The position numbers and the translations under genes are program-made. This document shows positions 32,592-41,899 of a DNA stretch of 64,000 bases, in pieces (the stretch's first letter is position 1; every line of letters begins with the position of its first letter). The notes under the pieces are model-generated. The model had not been told where the DNA came from and searched no databases. It worked only from the letters and a program-made list of their open reading frames with translations. The stretch is from UBA1858 sp965227695 (GTDB taxonomy: Bacteria > Pseudomonadota > Gammaproteobacteria > UBA4575): assembly GCA_965227695.1 (NCBI GenBank), contig OZ245760.1, positions 372,001 to 436,000 on the forward strand, read 5' to 3'.

Positions 32592-33923
32592 ATGAAAAAC
32601 TTCAAACCGCTTAGTCTGGGGCTGGCCATTGGCTTATTGGTTGGTTTGTTACTGGCGGGTAGTCACCAGGTGCTGGCCAAACGCGACATTGATACGTTTG
32701 CTCTCCCGCTTGACGATATTCAGTTATTCACCGATATCTATGCGCGCATCAAGAAAGACTATGTGGAAGAAGTTGGTGATCAGGCATTACTTGAAGGCGC
32801 GATTCGTGGAATGCTTGCCAGTCTGGACCCGCACTCCAGCTATCTCAGCCAGGATGAATTCAAAGAATTACAGATAGGCACTACCGGAGAGTTTGGTGGT
32901 CTGGGAATCGAGGTAGGGATGGAGAATGGGTTTGTCAGAGTCATTTCCCCCATTGAGGATACCCCGGCAGATAAAGCCGGTGTCAAGGCCGGCGATGTCA
33001 TCATTAAGCTGGATGATACACAGGTGAAAGGATTAACTCTTGGTGAAGCGGTCAAGCTGATGCGGGGCAAACGCGGTACCAAGATCCTCCTGACGATCGT
33101 TCGTGACGGTGAAGCAAAGCCGTTGGAAATTTCAGTTACACGGGATGTTATACGTGTGAAAAGTGTGCGCAGTCGAATAATGGAGCCAGGTTATGGTTAT
33201 ATACGTATATCCAGCTTCCAGTCCAAAACAACGCGCAATGTCATCGCCGCCGTGGAGTCTCTGCTTGAGCAATCTGATCAGAAATTACAGGGTCTTATCC
33301 TGGATTTGCGAAATAATCCGGGAGGCGTGCTGACCGGTGCAGTCGGGGTGTCTGACATTTTCCTGAATGATGGCGAACTTATTGTATATACCAAGGGGCG
33401 CGTACAGGACGCGGAACTAAACTACAGTGCCAGTACCCACGATACATTAAAAGGAACGCCAGTCCTTGTACTGATCAATGAAGGCTCTGCTTCGGCATCA
33501 GAAATTGTTGCCGGCGCTTTGCAGGACCATCACCGTGCCGTAATAATGGGACAGAAATCGTTTGGTAAAGGTTCAGTACAGACAATCCTTCCCTTAAAAG
33601 AAAATGCTGCCCTGAAGTTAACGACAGCTCGATATTACACGCCTTCAGGCAAATCAATTCAAAGCGAGGGGATTGTGCCGGATATCCTGGTGAAAGAAAT
33701 CCATGCAGATGAAGACGGGGAGGATACGCGCTTTGAGTTTGTTCGCGAGGCTGATCTGGTTGGCCATCTTGAAAATAAACAGCAAAATGGTGAACACCCT
33801 GAAAAAATAAAACAGCCCAAACAAATCACCATCGCTGTGGGTGAAGAAGAAGATGCAGTACTAAATGAAGCACTCAATATCCTCAAGGGTCTGGTCAAAG
33901 AAAAACAAAGCACCAATGCCTAA
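32592..33923 (+). CDS. ctpA: Carboxyl-terminal processing protease (S41)
   Basis: A 443-residue periplasmic serine protease with a signal/anchor sequence (1-29). A PDZ domain lies at about 95-180 (GLGIEVGMENGFVRVISPIE). In the S41 catalytic domain S301 in EGSASASEIVAGAL and K326 in SFGKGSVQ form the Ser/Lys dyad, 25 residues apart as in Prc. It probably trims envelope proteins, including cell-wall hydrolases. AAGGAG lies 8 nt before the ATG, the strongest Shine-Dalgarno in this operon. The yibQ-type gene starts within its last codons. Confidence 0.95.
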   Translation: MKNFKPLSLGLAIGLLVGLLLAGSHQVLAKRDIDTFALPLDDIQLFTDIYARIKKDYVEEVGDQALLEGAIRGMLASLDPHSSYLSQDEFKELQIGTTGEFGGLGIEVGMENGFVRVISPIEDTPADKAGVKAGDVIIKLDDTQVKGLTLGEAVKLMRGKRGTKILLTIVRDGEAKPLEISVTRDVIRVKSVRSRIMEPGYGYIRISSFQSKTTRNVIAAVESLLEQSDQKLQGLILDLRNNPGGVLTGAVGVSDIFLNDGELIVYTKGRVQDAELNYSASTHDTLKGTPVLVLINEGSASASEIVAGALQDHHRAVIMGQKSFGKGSVQTILPLKENAALKLTTARYYTPSGKSIQSEGIVPDILVKEIHADEDGEDTRFEFVREADLVGHLENKQQNGEHPEKIKQPKQITIAVGEEEDAVLNEALNILKGLVKEKQSTNA

Positions 33924-34764
33924 ACGCCAGACCATGATGCTGAAGCGATTATTAGAGCCTTTGTCGATTCGTGTCCTGACAGTCGTCACACTGCTGAGTG
34001 TGACGACTGCTGCGTCGGCAGAAGAGTCATTATTCAGCCATGAGACGTACAAGGTAGCGATTATCATTGACGATTTGGGCAATAATTATGAAAAGGGGCG
34101 AATGCTGATTGATCTTCCCTATCAACTCACTTATTCCTTTTTACCCAATCGCCCTTTTTCCAGGCGTCTTGCAAACCGGGCAGCTTCTTATGGAAAAGAG
34201 GTGATGGTGCATTTGCCTATGCAGTCTGCACGTCAGACAGTGCTGGGAGCCGGGGGGCTAACGCTGGAACTGACCCAGAAACAGTTCCACCACTCTGTTC
34301 ATCACAGTATTGATTCTGTGCCACATGCGCGCGGCGTCAATAATCATATGGGCAGCTTGTTAACACAGCATCCGGGCCATATGTCATGGTTAATGGAGGT
34401 GCTGTCCAGCCGTAAAAGCGATCTCTATTTTGTAGATAGCAAAACCACGGCACAAACAGTTGCGAGTAAAATTGCCGGGGAACATTTCATTCCCAATATC
34501 ACCAGAGACGTGTTCCTCGATAATAGTCGCGATGAACGAGAAATCCGTCGCCAGCTTAAAAGTCTGAAAAGAATTGCTAAACGGAAGGGCTATGCGGTGG
34601 CTATTGGGCATCCCTATCTGACTACTATTGAACTACTAACAGATTATCTACCTACCCTGCTCGAACATAATATCGAAGTTGTACCTGTGACCACCCTCAT
34701 CAAGCTGAGGGCCCAGAAACAGCAATGGGTGAATCTTTCCCCTGAATATATTTCAAAGCGTTAA
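33916..34764 (+). CDS. Divergent polysaccharide deacetylase, YibQ family
   Basis: About 282 residues. A signal peptide (to SVTTAASA, about 37) precedes a NodB-like barrel with VAIIIDDLGNNYEKGRML and an HLPMQS segment, then NNHMGSLLTQ and a GHPYLTTIELL motif. This is the DUF610/YibQ family, which follows envC in E. coli as well. Function is not established; periplasmic action on cell wall or envelope glycan is inferred. ATG 33916 overlaps the ctpA stop by 8 nt; ATGs at 33934 and 33937 are alternatives that also leave a good signal peptide. Confidence 0.87.
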   Translation: MPKRQTMMLKRLLEPLSIRVLTVVTLLSVTTAASAEESLFSHETYKVAIIIDDLGNNYEKGRMLIDLPYQLTYSFLPNRPFSRRLANRAASYGKEVMVHLPMQSARQTVLGAGGLTLELTQKQFHHSVHHSIDSVPHARGVNNHMGSLLTQHPGHMSWLMEVLSSRKSDLYFVDSKTTAQTVASKIAGEHFIPNITRDVFLDNSRDEREIRRQLKSLKRIAKRKGYAVAIGHPYLTTIELLTDYLPTLLEHNIEVVPVTTLIKLRAQKQQWVNLSPEYISKR

Positions 34765-34840
34765 ACCTCAACGTTATGGTCTCGCCCACAAAACGCACGA
34801 ATATTATTTGCGTTAATACCCTGACCATATTGAGGTTAAA
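34761..34840. other. 80-nt nested inverted-repeat element after the yibQ-type gene
   Basis: TTAAACCTCAA (34761-34771) pairs with TTGAGGTTAA near 34830-34839. Inside, ATGGTC pairs with GACCAT (34823-34828), and the centre has AACGCA...TGCGTT. The result is a three-tier stem that begins on the stop codon. No T-run follows on either strand, so it is not a standard terminator. About 180 bp of leader then separates it from the first pilin start; I see no other gene there. Confidence 0.4.
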
Positions 34841-35020
34841 AAGAGCTTAATGCTCAAAATTCACAAACTACCATGATGATGAAATACTTTTTTAAAGTAA
34901 ATCATTCACATGATGGCGAGCAAAGCGACGTCAAATAGGTCTTTTCTCGTTCGCACAATCCTCTATACTTTAAAAAACTACACGGCGTTAATTGGTTACG
35001 TGACTGACCATTATTATTTG

Positions 35021-35614
35021 ATGAAAAGGGCGATGACGGGACAACAGTTCTTCACCGGTTTTACAATTATAGAACTTATGTTGACCATTGCGGTGATAGC
35101 GGTCCTTCTGACTCTTGGGGTTCCGGCTTTTCAGGACCTGATGGAGAGAAATCAACTGACCTCGAATATAAACCGCTTTATCTCCTCGCTCGCGCTCGCA
35201 CGCAGTGAAGCAATTAAACGTAACCAACGGGTCGTTGTGTGTCCAAGTGCCAACGGAACATTGTGCAATGAGGTTGGTGGTTACGATAGCGGCTGGATAA
35301 TCTTTATCGATGCGAACAATAATGATCGTCGAGAAGTCGCTAGCGAAGAACTGCTTTGGAAGGGGGAACAGGTCCCTGCCAATATGACATTAAGAGGAAC
35401 CAGTACCTACAATATGGCCATACCCTATACACCATCAGGAAGGCTCGCCTCCAGTGCGCCTGTCAATGGCAGTGTGCGTTTATGTCTGGGCAACCAGACG
35501 GATAAAGCCCGTATGATAACTATCATCCAATCCGGGAGAGTGCGTCTGGTGAATAATAATTCTGCCGGCGTACCACAAAATGGCTCCATCGAAATGGCGA
35601 ATTGTGCAACATGA
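35021..35614 (+). CDS. fimT: Type IV pilus minor pseudopilin, GspH/FimT family
   Basis: Minor pilin of about 197 residues. The prepilin peptidase site is G^FTIIELMLTIAVIAVLLTLG, with the conserved Glu at +5 and a hydrophobic N-terminal helix. A GspH-type beta domain follows (YDSGWIIFIDANNND is the family signature; two Cys near VCPSANGTLC). I chose the ATG at 35021, giving a 13-residue leader; 35033 also fits, and the longer frame from 34910 would make an implausible leader. First gene of the minor-pilin operon; the next start overlaps its stop as ATGA. Confidence 0.9.
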   Translation: MKRAMTGQQFFTGFTIIELMLTIAVIAVLLTLGVPAFQDLMERNQLTSNINRFISSLALARSEAIKRNQRVVVCPSANGTLCNEVGGYDSGWIIFIDANNNDRREVASEELLWKGEQVPANMTLRGTSTYNMAIPYTPSGRLASSAPVNGSVRLCLGNQTDKARMITIIQSGRVRLVNNNSAGVPQNGSIEMANCAT

Positions 35615-36120
35615 ATAAAACCATCAATCACAGTGCTGGCTTTAGTTTATTTGAGGTGCTCATAGCACTTGTGGTGTTATCAGTAGGGTTATTGGGGTTG
35701 GCAAGCCTGCAGGGCCAGAGCATCTCCAGTAGCTATAATGCCCATTTAAGAACCCAGGCAACCTCACTTGCCCAAAGCATGGTGGATAGAATGCGCGCCA
35801 ACCGTGAATACGCCATGCTGAGTACAAATCATTACCATACAGAATTCAGCACGCCACCCCCTGCGGTAAGCGTTGATTGTAACAATGCCATCTGCAGTCA
35901 GGCCAACATGGCATTATTTGATATGAAGGAATGGAAGTGTCGTCTTGGCATGTTTGCCAGCGATAGTGCATGTGATGAGTTGGTGACTCAGGCCGCATTG
36001 CCTGGCGGGGAAGGACGAGTCTCAGTACCTGATGCGAATACGGGCCAGACCCGGGTTAGCGTACGCTGGCTCGATACCGAGGGCAGGCAGCATACGGTAA
36101 CGATGTATACCAGCCTATGA
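35611..36120 (+). CDS. pilV: Type IV pilus minor pilin PilV
   Basis: About 169 residues. The leader ends at AG^FSLFEVLIALVVLSVGLLGL, a class III signal with Glu +5. Next comes the PilV-type helix LGLASLQGQSISSSYNAHLR, then a C-terminal domain with four cysteines. PilV is part of the priming complex that starts pilus assembly with FimT/U, PilW, PilX and PilE. The ATG overlaps the fimT stop and its own stop overlaps pilW, both as ATGA, showing tight translational coupling. Confidence 0.93.
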   Translation: MNKTINHSAGFSLFEVLIALVVLSVGLLGLASLQGQSISSSYNAHLRTQATSLAQSMVDRMRANREYAMLSTNHYHTEFSTPPPAVSVDCNNAICSQANMALFDMKEWKCRLGMFASDSACDELVTQAALPGGEGRVSVPDANTGQTRVSVRWLDTEGRQHTVTMYTSL

Positions 36121-37178
36121 AACACTCAGACATAAAAACATATCAGTCAGGCGTGACGGTGGTCGAGCTGATGGTAGCGCTGGTGCTTAGCCTATTACTA
36201 ACAGCGGGTGTTCTTCAGGTTTATCTTGGTTCAAAAACTACCTATCGAGTGACAGAGGGATTATCCAGGCTACAGGAAAATACGCGTGCCGCGGCCGAAA
36301 TACTGGCAAGAGATATTCGTATGGCAGGTTATATACCCTGTAGCCAACCACAAAATGCTGTTTCGATTGTCAATTCCAATGCATGGTGGTCACAGCTGTT
36401 TACTACCCCTATCATGGGTTATGAGGGCGATACGAGTACCAGCGCGCCGGCGACTAATCTGGTTGCCGAGGCCAAAATTGGTGCAGATGCCATGATGATT
36501 TTACGCGGTGGTGCCAAGGTTGCTGGCGTCAAATTGTTTGATTCCGGCAATAACCAGTTTGTGCTGCAACGCAATGTCGATCCCGGCTGGGTTGAGAATG
36601 GCAGTTTAATGGTGGCCTGTGACTCAACCAATGCGCGGTTATTTCAGGCCAGTACGGTAGATGTAGATACAGTTAGCCTGGCTGATAGTAGCGCTGTCCC
36701 GGGCAATGATGTATCAATGAATCATACATTTGGTAATGATGCTCAGTTGGCGAATTACTCCGCTGTCATTTATTACATACGTGCATCATCAGCAGAGAGC
36801 GGTTATTCACTTTACAGAAGCTATCTGAATGTAAACAGTGCGGGGGATAATGCGCCCATTACGGAGGAGCTGGCACAGGGAATTGAAAATATGCAATTAC
36901 TTTACGGTTACGACAGCGATGGGGATGGTAATGCAGAACGTTATCTGAAAGCTGATGATGCGGTATTTAGCACGCTATCAAACTGGCAAAAAGTAACAGC
37001 TGTAAAAATAGGATTATTGTATGCCAGTGATAATGACCTGCGGGAAGGTGAGAGTCTCGATGATAACATCTATATGGTGGCAAACACACCCATTGGTCTC
37101 GATACCTCGGTCACACATGCGCATGATCGCCGCAAGCGCTATGTCGCTTCAATGACAGTCAGTCTGAGAAATCTGTAA
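36117..37178 (+). CDS. pilW: Type IV pilus minor pilin PilW
   Basis: A 353-residue large minor pilin. The processing site reads SG^VTVVELMVALVLSLLLTAG: Val rather than Phe at +1, but Glu +5 is kept. The PilW helix ENTRAAAEILARDIRMAGY is diagnostic. The C-terminal domain ends in KRYVASMTVSLRNL. It belongs to the pilus-initiation subcomplex that joins PilY1 to the pilus tip. Overlaps pilV by 4 nt; pilX starts 12 bp later. Confidence 0.93.
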   Translation: MKHSDIKTYQSGVTVVELMVALVLSLLLTAGVLQVYLGSKTTYRVTEGLSRLQENTRAAAEILARDIRMAGYIPCSQPQNAVSIVNSNAWWSQLFTTPIMGYEGDTSTSAPATNLVAEAKIGADAMMILRGGAKVAGVKLFDSGNNQFVLQRNVDPGWVENGSLMVACDSTNARLFQASTVDVDTVSLADSSAVPGNDVSMNHTFGNDAQLANYSAVIYYIRASSAESGYSLYRSYLNVNSAGDNAPITEELAQGIENMQLLYGYDSDGDGNAERYLKADDAVFSTLSNWQKVTAVKIGLLYASDNDLREGESLDDNIYMVANTPIGLDTSVTHAHDRRKRYVASMTVSLRNL

Positions 37179-37190
37179 ACAGGAATAATC

Positions 37191-37745
37191 ATGATTCATA
37201 AAGCCAGGCAACAAGGTGTCGTATTGGTAATAGGAATAATCATGCTGGCGGTGATGACTTTGCTGGTCGTTACCAGCATGCAGTCATCCGGATTACAAGA
37301 GCTGATGTCCGGCAATATCAACGACAAAGTGACCGCGTTTGAGGCCGCTGAGTCTGCAGTGCGTGCAGCTGAACAGTATCTTGATAGTGGTGTGTTGAAC
37401 CTCGGTGCATTTGATAGTGACAAATCCGATGGATTATTGACAAATATGCACGATGATGTCTGGAACGAGATCGATTGGCTCAACGAGGCGGTTGAAGTAG
37501 AAAATGTCGTGGTGGTTGATGGGACAGGTGCAACTCAAGGCGGCGTTAAAACAAAACCACGTTATGTCATACAACATATTGGTCCGGTTCTTTCTGATGC
37601 TGACAGGAAGCTCAATGTGGATAGTTCTTACAGTGCAAATGCGGGGAATGCAATGGTGCAAATGTTTAAAATCACTGCGCGTGGAACGGGTGGGTCAGAT
37701 AGCTCACAAGTGATATTAGAAACGATGTATGGAGTCTCGAATTAA
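37191..37745 (+). CDS. pilX: Type IV pilus minor pilin PilX
   Basis: A 184-residue protein. The leader is short (MIHKARQQG^) and the helix begins VVLVIGIIMLAVMTLLV. As in other PilX proteins, the usual Glu at +5 is missing. The downstream AFEAAESAVRAAEQYL segment is typical. PilX bridges PilV/PilW and PilY1 in the tip complex. Its 3' end overlaps the longest pilY1 frame by 17 nt. Confidence 0.9.
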   Translation: MIHKARQQGVVLVIGIIMLAVMTLLVVTSMQSSGLQELMSGNINDKVTAFEAAESAVRAAEQYLDSGVLNLGAFDSDKSDGLLTNMHDDVWNEIDWLNEAVEVENVVVVDGTGATQGGVKTKPRYVIQHIGPVLSDADRKLNVDSSYSANAGNAMVQMFKITARGTGGSDSSQVILETMYGVSN

Positions 37746-40700
37746 CAATAAAATGTCTATCAGGCGATTTTATGTGCAGAGTTGCAAAGTATGTGTCGCC
37801 TTAGTGTATGTCTGTGCAACATTCAGTCAAGCAGTGTTTGCCCTGCAGCCAATTAATGATATTGCCCAGAGTCCGCTGCAGTTAACGCCGACTGTTGAAA
37901 CCAATATCATGATATTGTTTGATGATTCAGGCAGTATGGACTTTGAAATAATGACTGCTGACGCATTGAGTTCCGGATTATTTTTTGCCCCACACCCTGA
38001 TGGCCGTCAATACGGTTCTTCTGAAGAGGGCCTGCAGATAAAACAACGTGAGGGGTGCGAGCTGGTGACTGCGGCCTTCGGCGGTTATGCCTATGCTGCC
38101 CGAACATCTTTAAATAAATATGTCCCTGACGTAACCCTTGGTAGTGATAAAAAGCATTGTTACGTTGCCCACGAGCAGGCATGGAGATTTCGTTGCTCAA
38201 GTTTTAATAGTCTTTACTATGATCCTGAACAAACTTATTTACCCTGGCCAGGTTTGCGCAGTGATGGTTCTGCGTTTATGCAGGTAAATATCAGTGCGGC
38301 GCCTGTAGACCCTTATCAGGCAGATTCTGAAACAGTTAATATTGAATCCCCGGATCCTGCGTTAACCGGGATAAACAACTTTCGCTATTACACGTGCAGT
38401 CTCGATGAAAATAATAATTTTAAGCAGGATAGCGAAGTAATAATAGGTGTTGATACACCCGCGCAAATAAAACAGAACTTTGCAAACTGGTTTAGTTATT
38501 ATCGCAGTCGCCATCTTCGTGCTAAAGGTCTGCTTGGAAACTTTATTGCCAGTCAAAACAGGACACAAATTGGATTGACGCAACTCAACCAGGCTGTTCC
38601 ATCGCTTGAAATTCAGGCGATGAATGATAGTCTGGAGGATCAGGGTGCCAAGCGAAATCTGCTGGAGGCGCTGTATTCTTTGGGGCCAGATGAAATGACC
38701 GGCTCCAGAATTGACAACCTCTATCTGGAAACAGCCCGGTACCTCGGATGCCAGAGCAGCAATATATTCCCACAGGGAGCAGATTGTCCTGCTGAAGCCT
38801 CACCGGCAGGTACCTGTCAACCCAATCATATAATTTTTGCCACTGATGGTTTTCAGGACGGTTTTTTATTTTCATTTGATACTATCCTGGATGAAGACAG
38901 TGGTACATCAAATAAATTTACTGGTGAGCCATTTTCAGATGCACCGTCCACCGGAATTTATCCTCTGGACATCAGCAGGATAAGGACGCTCTCTGATGTG
39001 ACTGTAAAGAGTTATAAAGAAGACTTACAACCGTCAGTACCGAATGAAGTGCAGCCCACCGAGGCAGATATCAATCGTTATCCATACCGAAATAGTACCA
39101 CTCTTGCAGCGGATGATAGATTACATCAACATATAAAATCTCATGCCGTGACTTATGATGTAGCGTTGCCGGAGAATGAAGCACTGCTTCTCAATTTTCC
39201 ATCTAATACAGCATTAAATAGCCAGCTACCGTTTAAATGGCTGAACCCGCTGGAATCAGATATTGGCTTACTGCAAAATCTTGTCCATGCCGTTTTCAGC
39301 GCAAGAGGTGAGATGATCAGTGCTACTGCAGCCTCAGACGAATCAAATAATGGCGTCCAAACCTTAACAGGACTTGTTGCTCAAGGGTTGGGCTCGACAA
39401 CTCCTGTGGCGATTAACACGCAGGGGACAAGTTCAGATCTGACTATTTACAGAACATTTTATGATTCGACGAGCCGCTCTGGCGACCTGACAGCGCAGAA
39501 AATTGAAATTAATAACGACGGTAACTTAAACATTGAAAGTAATGTTGTAAATTTCGCATGGAGCGCGGCAAAACAATTAGATGCTCTGGTTGGCGTTAAT
39601 GGCTCCAGCCATTTACAAAGAAATGTCATAACATATTCCGGCATTGCCAACGACGGGATATCTTTTGAGTATGACCAGTTGGACCCGCTCCAGCAAGACC
39701 AGTTACGCGTACCTGTGCCATCTTCTCTCGACCTGGCCCGGCAGCGACTTGAATATCTGAGAGGATCCACTGTTAATGAAGGGACGAGCTTTGATGCAGG
39801 GCAATTTAGAATTCGTCCAGAGACAGACAGTACCGGTGGTGGCGTTGTCCATAACGCAAAGCTTGGTACTATCGCAAATGCAGCACCGGTGTTTGTGGGT
39901 CGCCCACGTGCTGCAGGTCGCTTTGGTGGAGCCTGGCCTGATACAGATGGAGAAACTTATTTTGACTTCCAAACCAGTCCGAACATATTAAACAGGGATG
40001 CTTCGATCGTTGTCGCAGCCAATGATGGAATGTTTCATGTGTTTGATGCTGAAACAGGCAACGAAAAGTTTGCTTATGTTCCAGCATTGGTTTACGACCA
40101 CCTTTCCGCGCTGACCTTCCCGGAATACAAGCCTCGCTTCTTTGTGGATAGCACACCAGTAGTAGAAGATGTGTATATCAGAGCAAATGGAACCGGCCCG
40201 CGAAGCTGGAATACGATTGTCATTGGTGGTCTTGGAGCAGGCGGACGAGGCTATTATGCTTTGGATATTACAGATCCAGATCCTTATGATGATCCGGCAC
40301 AGCAGGTATTATGGGAATTCGCACCAGAGGATGATCCCGACGCATACATCGATACCGCAGGTATTGTCAGGAGTGATCTTGGGCTTTCTTTTTCTGAGCC
40401 AGTGATTGCAATGAGTAATGCGACGGATAACGGTGAACAACGGTGGGTGGCGGTATTTGGTAATGGTTACAATAATACCGGCATTGATGGGAAAGCCGTA
40501 ATTTACATGTTATTTATTGACAGGGGGATTGATGGAGAATGGGCTAGCAGTGATTTAGTAAAAATTGACCTGGGTGAGGATGGAATTGTAAATCCAAATG
40601 GTATCGCAGATGTGAGAGCGATAGACCGGGATAGCAACGGTACTATTGACCAGCTCTATGCAGGTGATCTGTTTGGTAATCTGCATGCCGTTGATATCAG

Positions 40701-41499
40701 CAGTTCCAATCCGGGCGACTGGAACTCTGCCAGTAACCATTATATTTTATTTGAAGCCAGATATTCACAGACCAATCAACGTCAGCCCATTACAACACGT
40801 CCTATTGTTGTAAATAATGAAGGTGGAACAACAGATGATGTAATTGTTGTATTTGCAACGGGCAGCTATTTTACATACAGCGATGCCATTAATACGGAAA
40901 TTCAATCAATATACGGTGTGGTGGATAATTTCTCGGGGAATCAGGTCAGTGCAGTTGACTTGACGGAGCAGACATTATCAAATTTACAATTTGTTGATAC
41001 CGTAAATAACAACCCTCTCGATGTAAGAATTCTCAGTTCCAATCCGTCTACAGTGACAAGCAAGGGCTGGTATATTGATTTTGATGTGGCCCCGGCGACA
41101 GGGAGCGGTGTTGAATTTCCCGGCGAAAAAGCCGTGCGGGAAATACAACTGCGCAGTGGAATATTATTTGTAAATACAGTGATCCCGCAACAATTAAATT
41201 GTGGTCCGGCGCCGGGCGGGTTTTCTCTGGCGCTTAATCCTCAAACCGGGACTGCAGGTGAAGAAGTTATTTTTGATATAAATAATGATAATGTCTTCGA
41301 CTCAGACGACAATATCGATGTTGCTACTGAATCAAAAGTAATTGCCGGCATCAGATTCAAGTCGACTCCCTCCGACTCTACTTTCTTTGGTGATTACCGA
41401 ATAACGCAACTATCCAACACCGATATCGATGCAATACTGACAAACACGGCGCAAACACAGTTAGTTGGACGACAGGCGTGGCGCGAGGTAGAGTTTTAA
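37729..41499 (+). CDS. pilY1: Type IV pilus tip adhesin/assembly protein PilY1
   Basis: A 1256-residue exported protein. A signal peptide ends near residue 38 (SQAVFA). A von Willebrand A-like N-terminal domain follows, with MIDAS motif DDSGS at 65-69. The C-terminal half (about 740-1180) is the PilY1 beta-propeller, with VVAANDGMFHVFDAETGNE, VIGGLGAGGRGYYALDI and a calcium loop DRDSNGTID (about 966-974) that fits DxDxNxxxD of the Pseudomonas protein. It acts at the pilus tip in adhesion, surface sensing and retraction control. ATG 37753 is an alternative start with a tighter signal peptide. Confidence 0.95.
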   Translation: MESRINNKMSIRRFYVQSCKVCVALVYVCATFSQAVFALQPINDIAQSPLQLTPTVETNIMILFDDSGSMDFEIMTADALSSGLFFAPHPDGRQYGSSEEGLQIKQREGCELVTAAFGGYAYAARTSLNKYVPDVTLGSDKKHCYVAHEQAWRFRCSSFNSLYYDPEQTYLPWPGLRSDGSAFMQVNISAAPVDPYQADSETVNIESPDPALTGINNFRYYTCSLDENNNFKQDSEVIIGVDTPAQIKQNFANWFSYYRSRHLRAKGLLGNFIASQNRTQIGLTQLNQAVPSLEIQAMNDSLEDQGAKRNLLEALYSLGPDEMTGSRIDNLYLETARYLGCQSSNIFPQGADCPAEASPAGTCQPNHIIFATDGFQDGFLFSFDTILDEDSGTSNKFTGEPFSDAPSTGIYPLDISRIRTLSDVTVKSYKEDLQPSVPNEVQPTEADINRYPYRNSTTLAADDRLHQHIKSHAVTYDVALPENEALLLNFPSNTALNSQLPFKWLNPLESDIGLLQNLVHAVFSARGEMISATAASDESNNGVQTLTGLVAQGLGSTTPVAINTQGTSSDLTIYRTFYDSTSRSGDLTAQKIEINNDGNLNIESNVVNFAWSAAKQLDALVGVNGSSHLQRNVITYSGIANDGISFEYDQLDPLQQDQLRVPVPSSLDLARQRLEYLRGSTVNEGTSFDAGQFRIRPETDSTGGGVVHNAKLGTIANAAPVFVGRPRAAGRFGGAWPDTDGETYFDFQTSPNILNRDASIVVAANDGMFHVFDAETGNEKFAYVPALVYDHLSALTFPEYKPRFFVDSTPVVEDVYIRANGTGPRSWNTIVIGGLGAGGRGYYALDITDPDPYDDPAQQVLWEFAPEDDPDAYIDTAGIVRSDLGLSFSEPVIAMSNATDNGEQRWVAVFGNGYNNTGIDGKAVIYMLFIDRGIDGEWASSDLVKIDLGEDGIVNPNGIADVRAIDRDSNGTIDQLYAGDLFGNLHAVDISSSNPGDWNSASNHYILFEARYSQTNQRQPITTRPIVVNNEGGTTDDVIVVFATGSYFTYSDAINTEIQSIYGVVDNFSGNQVSAVDLTEQTLSNLQFVDTVNNNPLDVRILSSNPSTVTSKGWYIDFDVAPATGSGVEFPGEKAVREIQLRSGILFVNTVIPQQLNCGPAPGGFSLALNPQTGTAGEEVIFDINNDNVFDSDDNIDVATESKVIAGIRFKSTPSDSTFFGDYRITQLSNTDIDAILTNTAQTQLVGRQAWREVEF

Positions 41500-41888
41500 T
41501 GATGAGAAATATTTTCTGCGTACTGGTGATTATGGGCATGGCAGGTAATTTGCCTGCTCAGGACTGTGAACTGACACAGCCTGATTTTCCGGTTTCAGCC
41601 TGCAGTTTTGTTGATTCAGGTGTGGTTCCGCAGCAATTGAGATTCGGCAGGTTAAACTTTGGCAGAATTGATTATGATCCTTTCTTGCGTCTCGGTGCCC
41701 AGGTTTACACGCTCGCTGAAAATGCAGTGATATATGATGCCAGGAATGGTGGCAATGAATGTATTCCTTATGATGATACAATTTTTGATGAGACGGTCGC
41801 ATTTGTATTAAATGGCGATAGCCTGAATGCCCCCCGTGTTATTGACAAGCTGTGGATTCTTGACTGCGATATCAACACTGTTCGATAA
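41499..41888 (+). CDS. Small secreted Cys-containing protein in the pilY2 position
   Basis: About 129 residues with a signal peptide (MMRNIFCVLVIMGMAGNLPA, cleaved before QDCE). The mature part has four cysteines (in QDCEL, VSACSF, NECIP, LDCDI), which could make two disulfides. It is not a pilin: there is no prepilin site. Its start overlaps the pilY1 stop by one base (TAATG), and pilE follows 11 bp later. P. aeruginosa has the small gene pilY2 in this slot; I cannot show sequence homology, only position and size. A periplasmic role with PilY1 is inferred from coupling. Confidence 0.75.
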   Translation: MMRNIFCVLVIMGMAGNLPAQDCELTQPDFPVSACSFVDSGVVPQQLRFGRLNFGRIDYDPFLRLGAQVYTLAENAVIYDARNGGNECIPYDDTIFDETVAFVLNGDSLNAPRVIDKLWILDCDINTVR

Positions 41889-41899
41889 GCAGATTAGTC

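Noticed and set aside
34910..35020. Upstream start for the FimT-type pilin
   Set aside because: Would make a leader of about 50 residues before the prepilin cleavage site; normal leaders are short.
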